Source: Arctopsyche grandis (lineage: Eukaryota > Arthropoda > Insecta > Trichoptera > Hydropsychidae). From it: a stretch of 64,000 bases of DNA. The position numbers and the translations under genes were made by a program. The stretch covers positions 26,156,501-26,220,500 of the forward strand of contig NC_135364.1 in the NCBI RefSeq assembly GCF_051622035.1, written 5' to 3'. Shown in pieces: positions 10,683 to 22,727 of this stretch. The notes below the pieces were generated by a model. That model did no database searches, had not been told where the DNA came from, and saw only the letters and a list, made by a program, of their open reading frames with translations. How positions within the stretch are numbered: position 1 is the stretch's first letter; the number at the start of each line of letters is the position of its first letter.

Positions 10683-11286
10683 TATATGTTACACCGAATC
10701 CGTGAAATTGTCTTTTACACGCATTCGGCAAGAGAATTGGCGAATGCGTGAAAAAAGCAAACATGTTGCCCAGTTCACGGATTCCGTCAATTCTTTGGCG
10801 AATGCGTGTATTCGCCAAGAATTTGTCTGCTCAAGGCATGGAGTCGGCAAATAGACAGCAGCTCTCCGGTGTTGTTTTTTAGAACTGGACAGCGTGGACA
10901 AGTGTCAAGGTGACAGCTGAATGAGGATGTTTAATTTACATATTATTATGTATAATATGACTATATACATATGTTTCGATCATCTCATATGACTTATACA
11001 TAAATTAATGTCATTTTTATACATTTTGATCAATATTTTAACAGTGAAACATATGTATGTAGTCATATTATACATAATAATATGTAAATTAAACTAAATT
11101 AAACATCCTTATTCAGCTGTCACTTTGCCACTTGGTTATAATATAACACGCTATCCAGTTCACGCATTCGACAAAGAATTTACGGAATCCGTGAACTGGG
11201 CAACGTGCTTGCATTTTTCATGCATTCGGCAATTCTCTTGCCGAATGCTTGTAATAGACAATTTCATGGATTCGGTGTAACATATA
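10683..11286. mobile_element. Foldback MITE, almost fully palindromic (about 604 bp)
   Basis: The termini 'tatatgttacaccgaatccg' and 'cggtgtaacatata' are inverted. The arms also share 'cattcggcaagagaattgg', 'cacggattccgt' and, near the centre, 'acatattattatgtataata'. The two opposite ORFs at 10588-10901 are readings of this palindrome and are not genes. Confidence 0.85.
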
Positions 11287-11289
11287 TAA

Positions 11290-11870
11290 TACTAGCTGTA
11301 TTAACCGGCTTCGCTCGGTATTTGTAAAATAAACCGCTTAAACGTGACTAATCTAATAGTAAACATCTTATTAAATGTATTTGAATAGTTTTATTTTATA
11401 TAAATTTATTTGAATACTGGTTTGTTTTTTTATTAAATTGACTGTCACGAACAAACAAACATATATAGTAAGTCTCTTATAAAAAATATATGTACGCCTC
11501 CGGCGTCTGCGTCCCCTAGAGCTCCGCCCTCGGCGCCCCCCAGAGCATTTGCCGTCTACGGCTACGCCCTCCTGAACCTTTGCCGCTTAGGGCTATGTCC
11601 CCTGCGCCCCCCTGAACCTTTGCCGTCTAGCGCTACGCCCCCTGCGCCCTCCTGAACCTTTGCCGTTTAGGGCTACGCCCTCTGCGAACCTCCTGAGTAT
11701 TTGCCGTCTAGGCGAATCAGAGCCTAATCGAATCGGCGCCTATGAATCGAAAAAAATATAAATCGAATCATTTGTTCGATGACGTCACGGATCTACGAAC
11801 GAACGAACGAAGGATACATACATACATATATACAAAGTCTCTTTCCAAATTATATATTATAGATATATAT
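11290..11870 (+). repeat. 'ACCCGGCTTCGCTCGG' family, copy 2, with internal GC-rich minisatellite
   Basis: It starts 'ttaaccggcttcgctcggta' and ends 'gtctctttccaaattatata'. Inserted in it, at about 11495-11720, are imperfect repeats of a 45-50 bp GC-rich unit ('cctgaacctttgccgtctag', 'ctacgccccctgcgcc'). The copy at 28130-28525 has a similar GC-rich block, inverted. Confidence 0.75.
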
Positions 11871-12129
11871 AAGGAGCTCGCAAACTGTATAATTTTCGTA
11901 AATTATAATTAACTAGTTGTTTTAATCACTTCATCGCCACAAGCGCACCGGTGCGCGCTCCTTCGTATTTAAGCTTATGACTCGAAATTAATTTTGGTTT
12001 ATTCACAGTGACATCTAAAAATATCCTGTGATACTAATGTCATTATTTTTCTGTCAAGGGTTGGCACTAAACGCATATAATAATAAAATAATCGAATCGG
12101 GTTTCTACAAACGCGTGGCGATTAAGTGG

Positions 12130-12580
12130 TTAAAACCCGGCTTCGCTCGGCATTTATAATAAATACAGCTTAAACATGGCAAAACAATCTAATACGAGTA
12201 AACATTCATTTGGTTTTTTTATTAAATTTATTTGAATCGAAAAAAAATTAAATAGTCAACGATATCGACATCGTCGTCATAGAAGCTTTGATTTGTTTTC
12301 GATGTTCCCAACAAACCTTATATACAAGTCTCTTTCGAAATTATATATTACTAGTTGTTTTACCCGGCTTCGCTCAGTATTTGTAATATAAACAGCGTAA
12401 ACATGGCGAATCTAATAGTAAATGTTCATTTGTTTTTTTTATTAAATTTATTTGAATCGAAAAAAAAAATATTCAACCAATCGTCAGAGAAACTTTGTTT
12501 TGTTAACCAAGTCTTCAACCAAAAATACTTACATACATGTATGCATACAAAGTCTCTTTCGAAATTGTATATTAGATGTA
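12130..12580 (+). repeat. 'ACCCGGCTTCGCTCGG' family, copies 3 and 4 in tandem
   Basis: Two head-to-tail copies are present, starting near 12130 ('aaaacccggcttcgctcggc') and 12358 ('tttacccggcttcgctcagt'). Each ends with 'caaagtctctttcgaaatt'. Neither has the GC-rich insert. Confidence 0.75.
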
Positions 12581-12639
12581 TGAGTTCACGTACGGTAGTT
12601 ATGAAACTTCCGGATTGTTTCATGCGGGCTTGTGGTAGC

Positions 12640-12790
12640 GGACACAACAAATATGGCATGCCAAAATCACCCCCTGGAGTGTTTTCGGTAAAATTTTATG
12701 CTCGTATTTATCCTTGCTTGACAGTGATCGATAACGGTGTATCCCATATTTGAAGAAATGTAGGAGAACCCCCCACAGCGGAGAGTCAAG
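12640..12790 (+). repeat. Fragment of a second interspersed family ('tttatccttgcttgacagt')
   Basis: It carries 'cccctggagtgttttcggta', 'tatccttgcttgacagtgat' and 'cccatatttgaagaaatgta'. Inverted or partial relatives occur at 14440-14560, 29960-31200 and 37190-37440. Confidence 0.6.
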
Positions 12791-13610
12791 CACACGACGT
12801 GCCGTTCTTCCCTGTGTGATTTCGCCCTATACCTTTGTGGTGCGGGTCTGCGATACTACATACGTTGCACAATTCAAAAACGCATCGTACATATATTAAA
12901 TATATGGAATATAAGAGGTTTCGTGATGTTTTCAACTTTTTTTTTATTTTCATATTTGGACTTTGAACCCGAGTGAACAATTTATCATATACGATTTTAT
13001 TCCGTGCGGAGCGGGTCCCTTTCGATAGTACATGGTTCAAACGAGCAAGATGATACATACGCACTTTGGTGTCACCCAATAGTGCTTCTTCTCAGCGATA
13101 TTGATTTTTGCGTCCATAGGTAGGTGTATATAACCTGAGAGAAGACGACCAGATTGGATTCTTTCACCTTCGATGTGCGAATCGAATACGCAAACACTTC
13201 CATGCATTTGTCAATATATTGGAACGCTACACATAATTAGTTTCGCCGAATGCAAATGAGCGAACTTGACGTTCGCAATTCATATACATGTTCATTTTAC
13301 CATCACCGTGAAAATCAGTTAGCACATGCAGCTTAGGCCTTATGGTGTGCACAGGCCACAAATATCTAAATTAAGAGAGAGGTGGTTGCGGTTGGAGTGA
13401 GGGTTTCAGATCCTGTCACCTGAAAAGTTGCGTGAAAAATCGTCGATTTGCCGGAGAAGACGACGATCCGATATGTCGTCTGTGAGACAATATTCTTAAA
13501 ATACAACGCTCATTGCTCACGGTTGTTTTATTTTTGTAGTGTGTGCAACCAACTAACTCTGTTCATTTCATACTGGGTTCGTTTGGCCAATTCGTGCAGC
13601 CTCTCCTTCT
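12791..13610. other. Intergenic, moderately AT-rich, no gene recognised
   Basis: No domain or repeat is recognised. ORF 12786-13079 (minus) has no family resemblance and no splice context. Confidence 0.4.
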
Positions 13611-13612
13611 CC

Positions 13613-13616
<4 letters not shown>

Positions 13617-13688
<72 letters not shown>
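13617..13688. repeat. (CT)n microsatellite
   Basis: A near-perfect run of about 36 CT dinucleotides. The Ser/Leu and Arg/Glu ORFs crossing it are translation artefacts. Confidence 0.95.
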
Positions 13689-13690
<2 letters not shown>

Positions 13691-14009
13691 TTCCTCTCGC
13701 TAGTTTATGTAGTTTAGTTTTTAGTACATAGTAGGTATCCACTTGTTTGGGTGAGTGGGTGAGGAGTTGTCGCGTCGGCGAACGTGTTCCGTTATTGTTC
13801 ACGTCTAGAAATAGTTTCCGATTTGTTGGATAATTGCTGCGAAGGTCTGATCTGACCTTGATTGGATACGCCTACTGGATGTATCTGGAGTGGCTTTCGA
13901 TTTTGTTGAAGATTGCTTGTGGAATGTGGGTCCAGCAGTTTCGATGAATCGTAACTCGTTTTGAAGTTTTAGCTGCTTTAGGTGCCCTTTGAGTGCTGAC
14001 TCCAAGTCC

Positions 14010-14460
14010 GCCACGCTGAAAATTTCGCCAACATTTCCAACTAGAATTATTTAGAAATCCAACAGAAAGCAGGTATAAAAAAATTGTAGCTAATCCAAAC
14101 AAACTCTCAATAACTACCGCCGAGGATTTCGAGTTTTGTAAAAGGTGTGCTTAGACTCTAATATGTCTTGCAACAATATAAAATAAACAAAAGAGGTCTA
14201 TTAATGAATGCATTTTTTCAAAACTAGTTCCATCTTCTTCATTGCTATTAAAATGTAATGCTCACAATCTAAATGCCAAACCACAATCTAAAATTCTCAG
14301 CAGTTAGGGGCTTACATCGGGTAATTCTGCTATGGTTATAAATTCAGAAATTCCTGTGTAAACGAGTCTTTATAAATGTTGACAAATGAATGACACGGAT
14401 TACACGAACCATGTTCATTTCATTTTCCATGTTCATTTCAATTTCTTCAAATGTGGGATT
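14010..14460 (-). mobile_element. piggyBac-like MITE copy, inverted
   Basis: It is the reverse complement of the element family at 3636-4125 and 39353-39846: 'ccgccacgctgaaaatttcg' at its right-end sequence, then 'ccgaggatttcgagttttgt' and 'cacaatctaaatgccaaacc'. It retains the last part of the exon-like segment (about 14310-14370) including the donor-like gtaagc. Confidence 0.65.
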
Positions 14461-14584
14461 TAACGTTATCGATCACTGTCAAGCAAGGATAAAATAACAC
14501 CGAAAACACTCCAGGGGGTGCTTTTTGGGACTGTGAACCATGTATATGGGCTAGGGGTACTGCGTTTTTTTTTAAATAATTTTA

Positions 14585-14986
14585 ACAAAGCATCATAGAG
14601 ACATACATGGATAAATTTTGAAACATTTTTGATGAACTTCCTGGGTATTTTTTATATAAATCGTCAAAATTTTGAGAAGATTAGAAACTCAAAATTTTCG
14701 AAACATTTATGGACAAATTTTGCAGCATTTTTATACGAATCAGCGAAATTCGAGATGCTGAAAACTCGGAAATTGCGAGAAATGGGTAAAGATTGCAAAT
14801 TTTTGGAACCGTTTCAACGAAAATCAGATAAATTAGCAAATTTTGGTAGGAAACGATCGATCTGGAGTCACAAACCTGGGTTTGTGACTCCAGGTCTTTC
14901 CAGCGGCAACCAGTGGGACTTGAACCCGTGATTACTATGTTCGAAAGAATATATGCTAGCTATTAGTCCACGCTGCTGGTTATGTT
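14585..14986 (-). mobile_element. SINE, type-1 tRNA-like head
   Basis: On the minus strand it begins 'cagcagcgtggactaatagc', has a box B 'gggttcaagtccc', then 'gtgactccaggt' and 'gatcgtttcctacc', and runs into 'ctcgcaatttccgagttttc'. The short palindrome at the head/body border ('cctgggtttgtgactccagg') is a local duplication. Confidence 0.75.
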
Positions 14987-14989
14987 TGA

Positions 14990-16855
14990 CAGTTGCAACA
15001 AGGGCGAGGAAGAGGTGGAGGTGAAACAATTCACCTACAGTGAGAAAATAGTGGAAATGGACTTTTCGGGAGTCTAAAAACGATGCAAGTAATTTATCAT
15101 TTACATACATAGGTGTTCAGCGCAGTTCTTGAATGTATTAATTTTCTTGCATTCCTGGAATCTTTTTACTTTCTTTCAGGGAGCATGATGTTTAAGGTAA
15201 TATGCTATAACATTGATCAGTTATGTTACATCACAATTAGTGTCTTGAGGTGCGGTTCAAGGTCAGATGTTACAGATTCGTTTTGTATAAATCGGTTATT
15301 GAAGTTTTGGATGTAGGGGGTGGGGGAAGCATTGATCAATCTCACGGCTGATTGACAAGAGAACTTCCGTTGTAGTAAATCATAATAAAAAAGCTTTTAT
15401 TGTAATCTGGAAAACATGCTGGAGAAATGTAGTGGAGGAACGCTTCATTTCAAGGCTTCGCTGAGAAGTTGTACGTGTGCCACCTTGTAGCATGTGTGCC
15501 CAGGATAAAAACCATACATTATCGTTGTCCAATCTCTCTAAGGTCAATGTTTGCTACTAATATACCCACAAGGCTTAGTACCACTTTTTATAATATAGAA
15601 TCGAATCGTTTATCGGCTACTTTTCTATTACAACTAGGTAGCTACTTCTGTCTATGCTTCAATACTCACTACATACATGTATCATTCTAATATCTAAATT
15701 GTTGGTACTTAGTCTTGTAATCAATCAGATATTGAGCTAAATTGTCATAACGGAATAGCTTCGACTAGAATTCTACACCATATCTATAATAATGGTCATT
15801 ATATATATATGATAGAGCTAAAATGTGTAGATAAGGAGCTGTGACACAGAAGAGTTCTAAGAATTATATGGAATGTGTATTAAATTTGATGTATAAAACT
15901 TTATTTGAGCACGACTGGCTACTCATATTTGAGTCTATTTTTTGTAATTTATAACTGCTTGTTTTGATTTTTGGGGTTTTATTTCGATTGGAAAGGACTT
16001 ATTTTATTTATACGCAGGACTTCTGGGCTGATTGATCTCCCGGTCGCATATTTTATCTTTGATTTTACATCAAATTCGTCTAGTTGTATTTGAAATCTTG
16101 TTCTTAGGCGTGTACATACATTCCTCTATATATAGGAATGCGGTTTAGTTATTCGTTATTATTATGTCTGCTTGAGAAATAGTCGAATTTTTCTTTGTCA
16201 CAATACGATTGGTATTATAGGCATTCCGAAACTAATCCAATCTTATTTTCCCGATTCTCGCAACTTGATTCTTCTGGGTCTTATTTTGCTATTTTATTCT
16301 GAGTACAATCTTTAGTGTGTTCTTGTTTTGAGGCTTACAAATAGTTATTGAGCAATCTTATGCAGGAGATGAATTGTGCTATGTTGCAAGTTTGCACCCA
16401 AGAGATGAGAAGAGTGCTAATGTTTTAATCATTTGTCGACTTGACTCCGAACTGGATCCATCTTTCATCAGAGATTTGTAAGCAGGTAAATAATTGAGCA
16501 ATGCTCGCATGTGTAGATATGACTGGATTGGTTATGAAACTTCTTCAAATGTCTTCTTCTTCATATTCGACCGTTTGCGTTCGATTCGTCTTGTGTCAAT
16601 TTAGCAATCGTCCCCGAACCATTGTTGCAACTTGTTTTGCATTTATTTTGCTTGGCATTCGTCTGACGTTAACTGCATAGCAATTGCTCACTTTTTTTTG
16701 TCGTTGGCGTATCAATTGATCTTTGTTTTCGAATTGGACCGTTCTTTATTTTTTTAAATGTGTATTTATGAAGATGATTTGCGTCTGAGCTACATACATC
16801 AGCGTCGGGGATCTGGTTTTTTCCATGTGCGTGTTTTGCGTATTTTATTTTTAAT
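14990..16855. other. Intergenic, no gene recognised
   Basis: This is about 1.9 kb without identifiable repeats or genes. ORFs 15113-15316 and 15469-15690 have no recognisable domain, codon signal or splice context. Confidence 0.4.
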
Positions 16856-16859
16856 TTAT

Positions 16860-17080
16860 AATAGGAAGGCCTAACTGGTAACCCCAATGCGCCTTCCTTT
16901 GATACTAGTATTATACAAAGTAAATACATATCAATTAACATCCACAGAGACATTTTTTGTAAATTTGTAAATTTGCAGCATTTTATACAATTGAGCGATA
17001 TTTTTAATTGCTGAAAACTCGAGATTTGCGAGAAAATGGATAAGATTGTCAATTTGTTGGAACCGTTTCAACGCTCTTAT
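16860..17080 (-). mobile_element. SINE 3' part with tail-A stem-loop, head missing
   Basis: It runs from the tail-A hairpin ('aggaaggcctaactggtaac', 'gcgccttcctt') to 'ttggaaccgtttcaacg' and then stops. The tRNA-like head and central domain are absent. ORF 16669-17052 on the minus strand overlaps it and is not a gene. Confidence 0.7.
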
Positions 17081-17212
17081 ACAGTGAATCTCATATTTTA
17101 TTTCGTTAGGTCTTTCTCGTTTTAAATTGGTAGCCTTTCAATTATTTGATGCCTTCCATTCGCTTATATTTGCCAGATTAGTCACACTTTTCATTCATGC
17201 TTTTTTTATACA

Positions 17213-17598
17213 TACAGTGAGCGACAAAAAAAGCCGCATTTCGGTTTTTCTATGAAATTTGATTTTACTCTTATATATAGCGATATTATCAGTACAAAAA
17301 TTTATTAAACGATGATAAGGATCATAAGGAGATTAAAACGGAACAAACTATGAATTTTTACTACGTGTTTATTGAAATATTGAAATTATTTGCGAAATGT
17401 ATAAAAATGGGGGAAAACGTATTGGCTGCATTTTGGTCGTGTTTCACTTGTTTTGAAGCGATTTCCAAACTATAAATTTTTTTATATGTTGTAAATAAGC
17501 TATTCTATTAATAAATATAAAGAAATATATAATTATTTAGGTTAATAATTTGTTATTCCACATTTATTTTTTATAACTGCCCGAATTCTTCTAGGCAT
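17213..17598 (-). pseudogene. Tc1-like transposon relic (3' end and one terminal repeat)
   Basis: On the minus strand the last codons read MPRRIRAVIKNKCGITNY then TAA (17542-17598), the usual C-terminus of Tc1 transposases. About 330 bp further on is a terminal repeat 'cagtgagcgacaaaa' next to a TA. The rest of the transposase is missing: the relic is cut exactly where a SINE tail begins (17599). Confidence 0.75.
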
Positions 17599-18003
17599 GG
17601 TAACAGGTAACCCCAATGGCTTAACAGGTAACCCCAATGCGCCTTCCTGCACAGAAACATTGTACATTAGCAACAAATATTATTATTATTACACAAAGTA
17701 AATACCTATAAATTAACATCCACAGAGACATCTACGGTCAAATTTGTAAATTTGCGGCATTTTATGCAATTCAGCGAAATTCGAGATTGCTGAAAACTCG
17801 AGATTTGCAAGGAAATGGGTAAGGTTGCCAATTTTTTGGAAGCGTTTCAACGAAAATCAGATAAATTGGCAAACTGTGATAGGAAACCATGGACCTGGAG
17901 TCACAAATCTTTGGTCTGGCCAGCAGAAACCTGTGGGATTTGAACGCGTGACCACTTTGTTCAAAGCTTTATATGCTAACCACTAGTGTATTCTGCTGTT
18001 ATG
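17599..18003 (-). mobile_element. SINE, type-1 head, tail A
   Basis: On the minus strand it has the head 'cagcagaatacactagtggt', box B region 'cgcgttcaaatccc', the central 'gtgactccaggtc', 'ggcaaccttacccatttcc', 'ctcgagttttcagcaatctc' and the tail-A hairpin. The tail motif 'acaggtaaccccaatg' is duplicated at 17605-17637. Confidence 0.8.
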
Positions 18004-18804
18004 TGTAGTTTTAACCCTTTGGTGCACCGATCGACTGTAGATTTGTCTATAAAGAATGTATAGCGAAGATTTAAATATGTGAGGAACATATATGGAGTGG
18101 AGCATTAGTAAGCTTATTAAATTACAAAAAATATATATACATATGTATGACGGATACAATTTTGACTCCCAGGAGGAGTCAAAAAAGGTTGAGTTATACA
18201 TAGGTACATGCTGCATATTTATCTTGCGAATTTTTCAATATCATGATGTAATTTTAAACATTGCAGTTTTTATTCTGGTATCGTGGTAGATAATGCAACT
18301 TAATGTGTGTGCGTAATAAAATAAAATGCGGGCTTGGTGGTTTTGGATTTTTTAATACCCACATGTGGTTTGGGATTTAGATTATTTTAAAATGCCATTA
18401 ATGGAAATTTGTAGATTATTACAAATCGATATTTTTTTATCACATGCATGCAAATATATACATATGTATGTATGTATTCTAGGAATTGCAGATATTGTGC
18501 CTTCTGTGTGAATTATTCACAATGTTCGATACTTATTGTTTGATTATGTACGATTAAGGTTTATGTACGATCTTTTTAAATCCACGGGTTCTATACACGT
18601 GTCATTAGTTGGTGTAAATATGTTTTATATTAGGTGGCTGGCCTAATATAATATATTGTGTGTTTCGGTGACAATTTCGCACATGGCGATCTCGAACACT
18701 ACAATCGTTGCTACGAAAGTCATGAATACGGAATATCTCACTCGAAAATTCCACCCATCAAGAGTTAACTACGCGACCTGTCACACTAACGAGAATCTGA
18801 GTGC
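18004..18804. other. Intergenic with a minor repeat fragment
   Basis: A segment near 18740-18800 ('taacgagaatctgagtgcca') resembles 5680-5720 and is an interspersed fragment. No gene is recognised. Confidence 0.4.
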
Positions 18805-19233
18805 CAGATTTTATTTTTATTTTATTTCATAGAACACGAACATTCGCCTTTACAGATCGCTTCAAAGTGACGAGTGGACTTAAAGAGATACAATACAATC
18901 AATATACATTCATAAGCATTTTATACAAAGAGATATCATAGATTCCACTGTGACATCTATTGAGAAATTTTTGTAGAATTTTATAATAAAATTGGCGAAC
19001 CTCAAGCCGTTGAATAACTTGAGATTAGAAAAAGAGATAGGAAAGGAGATGCCAATTTTGCGGGAACCGTTTTAATGAAAATCTCAAAAAATTGCTCTGA
19101 TAAGATACGATTGACCTGGAGTCACAAACCAAGGTCTGGCCAGCAGTCGGACTCTAGTGGGACTCGAACCCGTGACCACTCTGCTCGAAAGCATAATATG
19201 CTAACAATTATTGATCCATGCCGCTGGTTATGT
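18805..19233 (-). mobile_element. SINE, type-1 head, tail B
   Basis: On the minus strand the head has 'cagcggcatggatcaataat' and box B 'cgggttcgagtccc'; the central domain has 'gtgactccaggtcaatcg'; tail B is a hairpin with 'ccactcgtcactttgaagcg' and 'gcgaatg'. Confidence 0.75.
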
Positions 19234-19249
19234 ATGTATGTATGATATG

Positions 19250-20520
19250 TATGCCACAGCGTAGCTCACTGCTTAAGCGATTGTTTACCAGTTCGTGGGT
19301 TTATCGAAAAAAATTCGGGTGTGACCAACCCATGACTTTATCTATGTATTTGAGGAATATAAGAAGGTTAAAAAACAAAATTAGATATTGAACTAATAAC
19401 TATGATAGCGATACAAATTGAGCGCAAATATATGCAAATCCTTGCACAAGACAAAAGTTCTACTTCCGGTTGTCGGATTTTGTTCAAATTTTTTTTATTA
19501 TTTAAAATCAGTATAATTATTATACACATTAAATATCAAGAGGATAAAAATAATTTAAAAGGTCAAAATAAAATAATGAAATATTGTTTAAAAAAAAAAT
19601 ACTACTTCCGGTTTACAAATTCTGACCAAAACGTTACCAAATCTAAGTTAGTAAACAAATAATATAAATATAAATTTTCAGCTTAATACGTTCAGGGGTG
19701 TGGTCAGGATCCAGGCGACAACATTTTTGACCTTCCTTCCGGATGCTTCCGGAAGGGAAAAAATCCCACTTCCGGTTTATTAAACTTAGTGATTTTTTTT
19801 TATTTTAATCACATTGATACAAGAATTATACTTGCATTTTTTCGTGAAGACCACACATGTTTAAGGGGTCGAAAAAAATAGTGGAAGAAAAATCGAACAA
19901 GAGTAAACTGCCACTTCCGGTTGACGGACGCTTACCAAATTTTATACATAACTTGGTATTGAGCTTAAACTGATCGATATGAAATTTCAGTTAGATAAAT
20001 CAAAAGGCTTTTGAGAAAAACATAAAAAACCTCGATTCTCTAGAGTAAAAGTACTACTTCCGGTTCAGATAAAAATATTTAAAAAATATAAAATTATATA
20101 AATTATTATTACTAGTACATGTAAAAAAAATTCAGTCCGATTCAGTTAGTAGTTTGGGAGAAAATCGAATTCAAAAAGTTAAAAAAAAGAGGACACCTAT
20201 AAGGGGAGGTACCATTTCCGGTCCACTTAAAAATTTGAAAAAAATTTACGTAGTGTCTATAAGAATTTCATTAACCGATACTAAGTTTCGGTTCGATAGG
20301 ACTAACGGTGTTGAAAAAATCTCCAAAGTACACAGACACACACACACAGACACACACACAGACACACACACAGGCACACACACATTTTTTCTAGATCAAT
20401 AAAACGTGATCAGTAATCGATTCTGAGTTCGAATCAGTCAAAATCTCGAGTTCGAATTTTCTCATGATCACAAAACTTCATCTATTGTTACTACGTACAT
20501 AGATAAAGTAAAAATATTCA
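19250..20520 (+). mobile_element. Long repeat with tRNA-like head and repeated ACTTCCGGT motif
   Basis: The head has box-A-like 'gtagctcactgcttaagcg' and box-B-like 'gttcgtgggttta'. The body then shows 'acttccgg' or close variants near 19457, 19604, 19735, 19771, 19913, 20057 and 20213, roughly every 140 bp, which suggests diverged internal monomers. It ends with (CA)n at 20336-20385 and 'atctattgttactacgtaca'. A large part recurs inverted at 62885-63840 and the end recurs at 50440-50510. Class uncertain. Confidence 0.65.
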
Positions 20521-20529
20521 ATGATTTCG

Positions 20530-20995
20530 AGCATGTCTATCGCTAATAGGTTATTAAATCAAGATCAACCGTCTACTGTTAGAGTTTGCCAATTTATCCA
20601 TCTTGATTTTTGTGACGGTTTCAATAAAATCGGCATGTCTTTAACTCGCAAATTCGAATTTGTTGATTGTTGCATTCAAACATATTCTTGTGGTTTGTAA
20701 TTAACCAGCAGCATAGATCAATGGCTAGCGTGTAATGCTTTAAATGGTATGGTCATGGGTTCAATCCTTGGCTGTGCTGCTCGCTAGACCTTGGATATGT
20801 GACTCCATGTTCGATCGTTTCGTCATGACAGCCATTTGTCTTGTGGATTTCATATCTTAGATTTTTCTTTCCTTTGATTGTGATTGCCAGGAGATAAGTT
20901 ATTAGTCGAAATGGTAGGATTACAAATTGTGATATACCATTTAGATCTAAATTGCGTGAAACTGTAAAAAAATTCATAGGTGTCAAGAATGTCAA
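20530..20995 (+). mobile_element. Two SINE fragments in tandem
   Basis: 20545-20700 matches the variant SINE at 6240-6515. 20705-20830 is a type-1 SINE head ('cagcagcatagatcaatggc', box B 'gggttcaatcctt', 'gtgactccatgttcgatcg'). The following 'gattgccaggagataagtta' piece is shared with about 23680-23700. Confidence 0.6.
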
Positions 20996-21002
20996 TATTT
21001 AA

Positions 21003-21340
21003 ACAGCAGCATAGACTAGTGGTTAGTATATAATGCTTTAGAACAAAGTGGTCACGGATTCAATCCCACCGGTTGCTGCTGGTCAGACCTTGGATATGTG
21101 ACTCCAGGTCGATCGTTTCCTATCAGAGTTTGCCAATTTATCTGATTTTAATTGAAACAGTTTCAACATATGTATTGGCAGCCAAGTCCTTGTCTCGCAG
21201 AAATTGATTTTGCAGCATTCGAATTCGCTGATTTGTAATCTACGTATCAATTATACGATGTAAATCCAAAATAAATTCTAAGAAGGCATTTTTCCTTTGT
21301 AAATCGACCGTCGATAAAAATACCTTCTTTAGATTAAAGA
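21003..21340 (+). mobile_element. SINE, type-1 head, with a different terminal hairpin
   Basis: Head 'cagcagcatagactagtggt', box B 'ggattcaatccc' and central 'gtgactccaggtcgatcg' are present. Downstream, a hairpin formed by 'tctaagaaggcatttttc' and 'gataaaaataccttctttaga' (about 21272-21338) may be a third tail type or an unrelated neighbour. Confidence 0.6.
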
Positions 21341-21344
21341 TTAT

Positions 21345-22200
21345 TATCATCAAATTGGAATCATCGATTCTGAAAAATTTATGACTACTTCATAATGTTT
21401 ATAATAATATATCTATCCATGTATGAACTCATTTCATCGGTATGCATAATATAATATGTTTGTTATTCGTCTATAAATCTTGTACTTTGCCTTGCTGAAA
21501 GCAACTGTAAAATGCTTTTTTTTCGTAACATTATTTACAGTTAAAAATTATAATATATGCAAAAGTTTCTCTCGCTAGTCAGACGGCTGTTGCACAATCG
21601 TACGTAATTGTTTTTCATCTTACTTTTGCGAAACTAGACTGTTTACGAGTGCGGTTTTAGATGGCGCCATTTCTCCCGTTTTGAAAAAAATGCGGCCATC
21701 ACTACTATTATATATGTATTTTTATCACGATTGCTCGTGTTTAATTAAAGTTTCTGTGGAAACAATTAAAATTTAAATCAGATGCAGGAGTGGCCGTGGA
21801 CCAAATGCATTGCTGTATCTACCAGTAGTGTACCCAGCACAATTGTGCACGCTGGAGATATGAAAAATGTATGCAAATAGGTTCTCTTGTACTGGGTTTA
21901 GTATCTACATATGTATCGATTGGAACACATCGTTTGCATGTTTCTGTTGTCTTATTTGCTTATTGCTTATTTCTCAATGTTGGGTCGGTAGAAAAGTTGG
22001 CACTTGTCGGTAATCCAAGTGTCCATGGCCATTTTCTGATACCAATCAGTCCGTTGATTGGCGAATGAATTATCTTTTATTTATTTAAATATTTATTTAA
22101 TTAAACGCGTCACTGTTACCAGACTTATAAGCATAATACAAATACTATGTATACATATAAGATTTATCGAGATTTCTATGTATGTTATAGATAATAAATT
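21345..22200. other. Intergenic, no gene recognised
   Basis: No domain, repeat or RNA gene is seen. ORF 21871-22068 has no recognisable features. Confidence 0.4.
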
Positions 22201-22204
22201 TTTG

Positions 22205-22715
22205 AAATCATATTCAAACCAGCAGCGTGTGTGGTGAGTGTTGTATTCTTTCGTGCAAGGTGTCACGGGTTCGATTCCTACTAGAGTCTCGTTATTGGTC
22301 AGACCTTGGTTTGTCGAGGTCGATCGTTTCTTATCAGAATTTACCAATTTTTCTGATTGTCATTGAAACGGGACCTATAAAATTGGCTTTTCCTCTCCAA
22401 TTTTCTATTGCAAACCTTTGTTATATCTCAGGTTTCGCCAGATTTATCTCCATAGATGTCTCTGTGGATGATTATTGAATGTAAAAATTCGTATTGTTAC
22501 ATGAAAAATGTTATTGATCGTATTGTTTACGATGTTTGTAATGTCTGATCATAGATGTCAGGTGTTGTTTCAGTTTACATGTGTATGTATGTAATAATTA
22601 TGTATTTAATATATGTAATATATAATTTTTCGAGTCTTAATCTGTTTAGCACACTCGCCGCCTCGTAGCAATCTGTTAGGCGAGTGTGCATGATTAATTG
22701 AAATAAAATAAAAAA
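22205..22715 (+). mobile_element. SINE, type-1 head, tail B (near complete)
   Basis: It runs in order: head 'cagcagcgtgtgtggtgagt', box B 'gggttcgattcct', central 'gtcgaggtcgatcg', 'catagatgtctctgtgga', the tail-B hairpin 'cacactcgcc'...'ggcgagtgtg' (22651-22689) and an A-rich end 'aaataaaataaaaaaaag'. The head lacks the 'gtgactcc' part of the core. Confidence 0.8.
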
Positions 22716-22727
22716 AAGAATAAGAAA

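Noticed and set aside
13448..13802. Ser/Leu-rich and Arg/Glu-rich ORFs
   Set aside because: They are translations of a (CT)n microsatellite.
16669..17052. 127-codon minus-strand ORF as a gene
   Set aside because: It overlaps a SINE fragment and has no domain.
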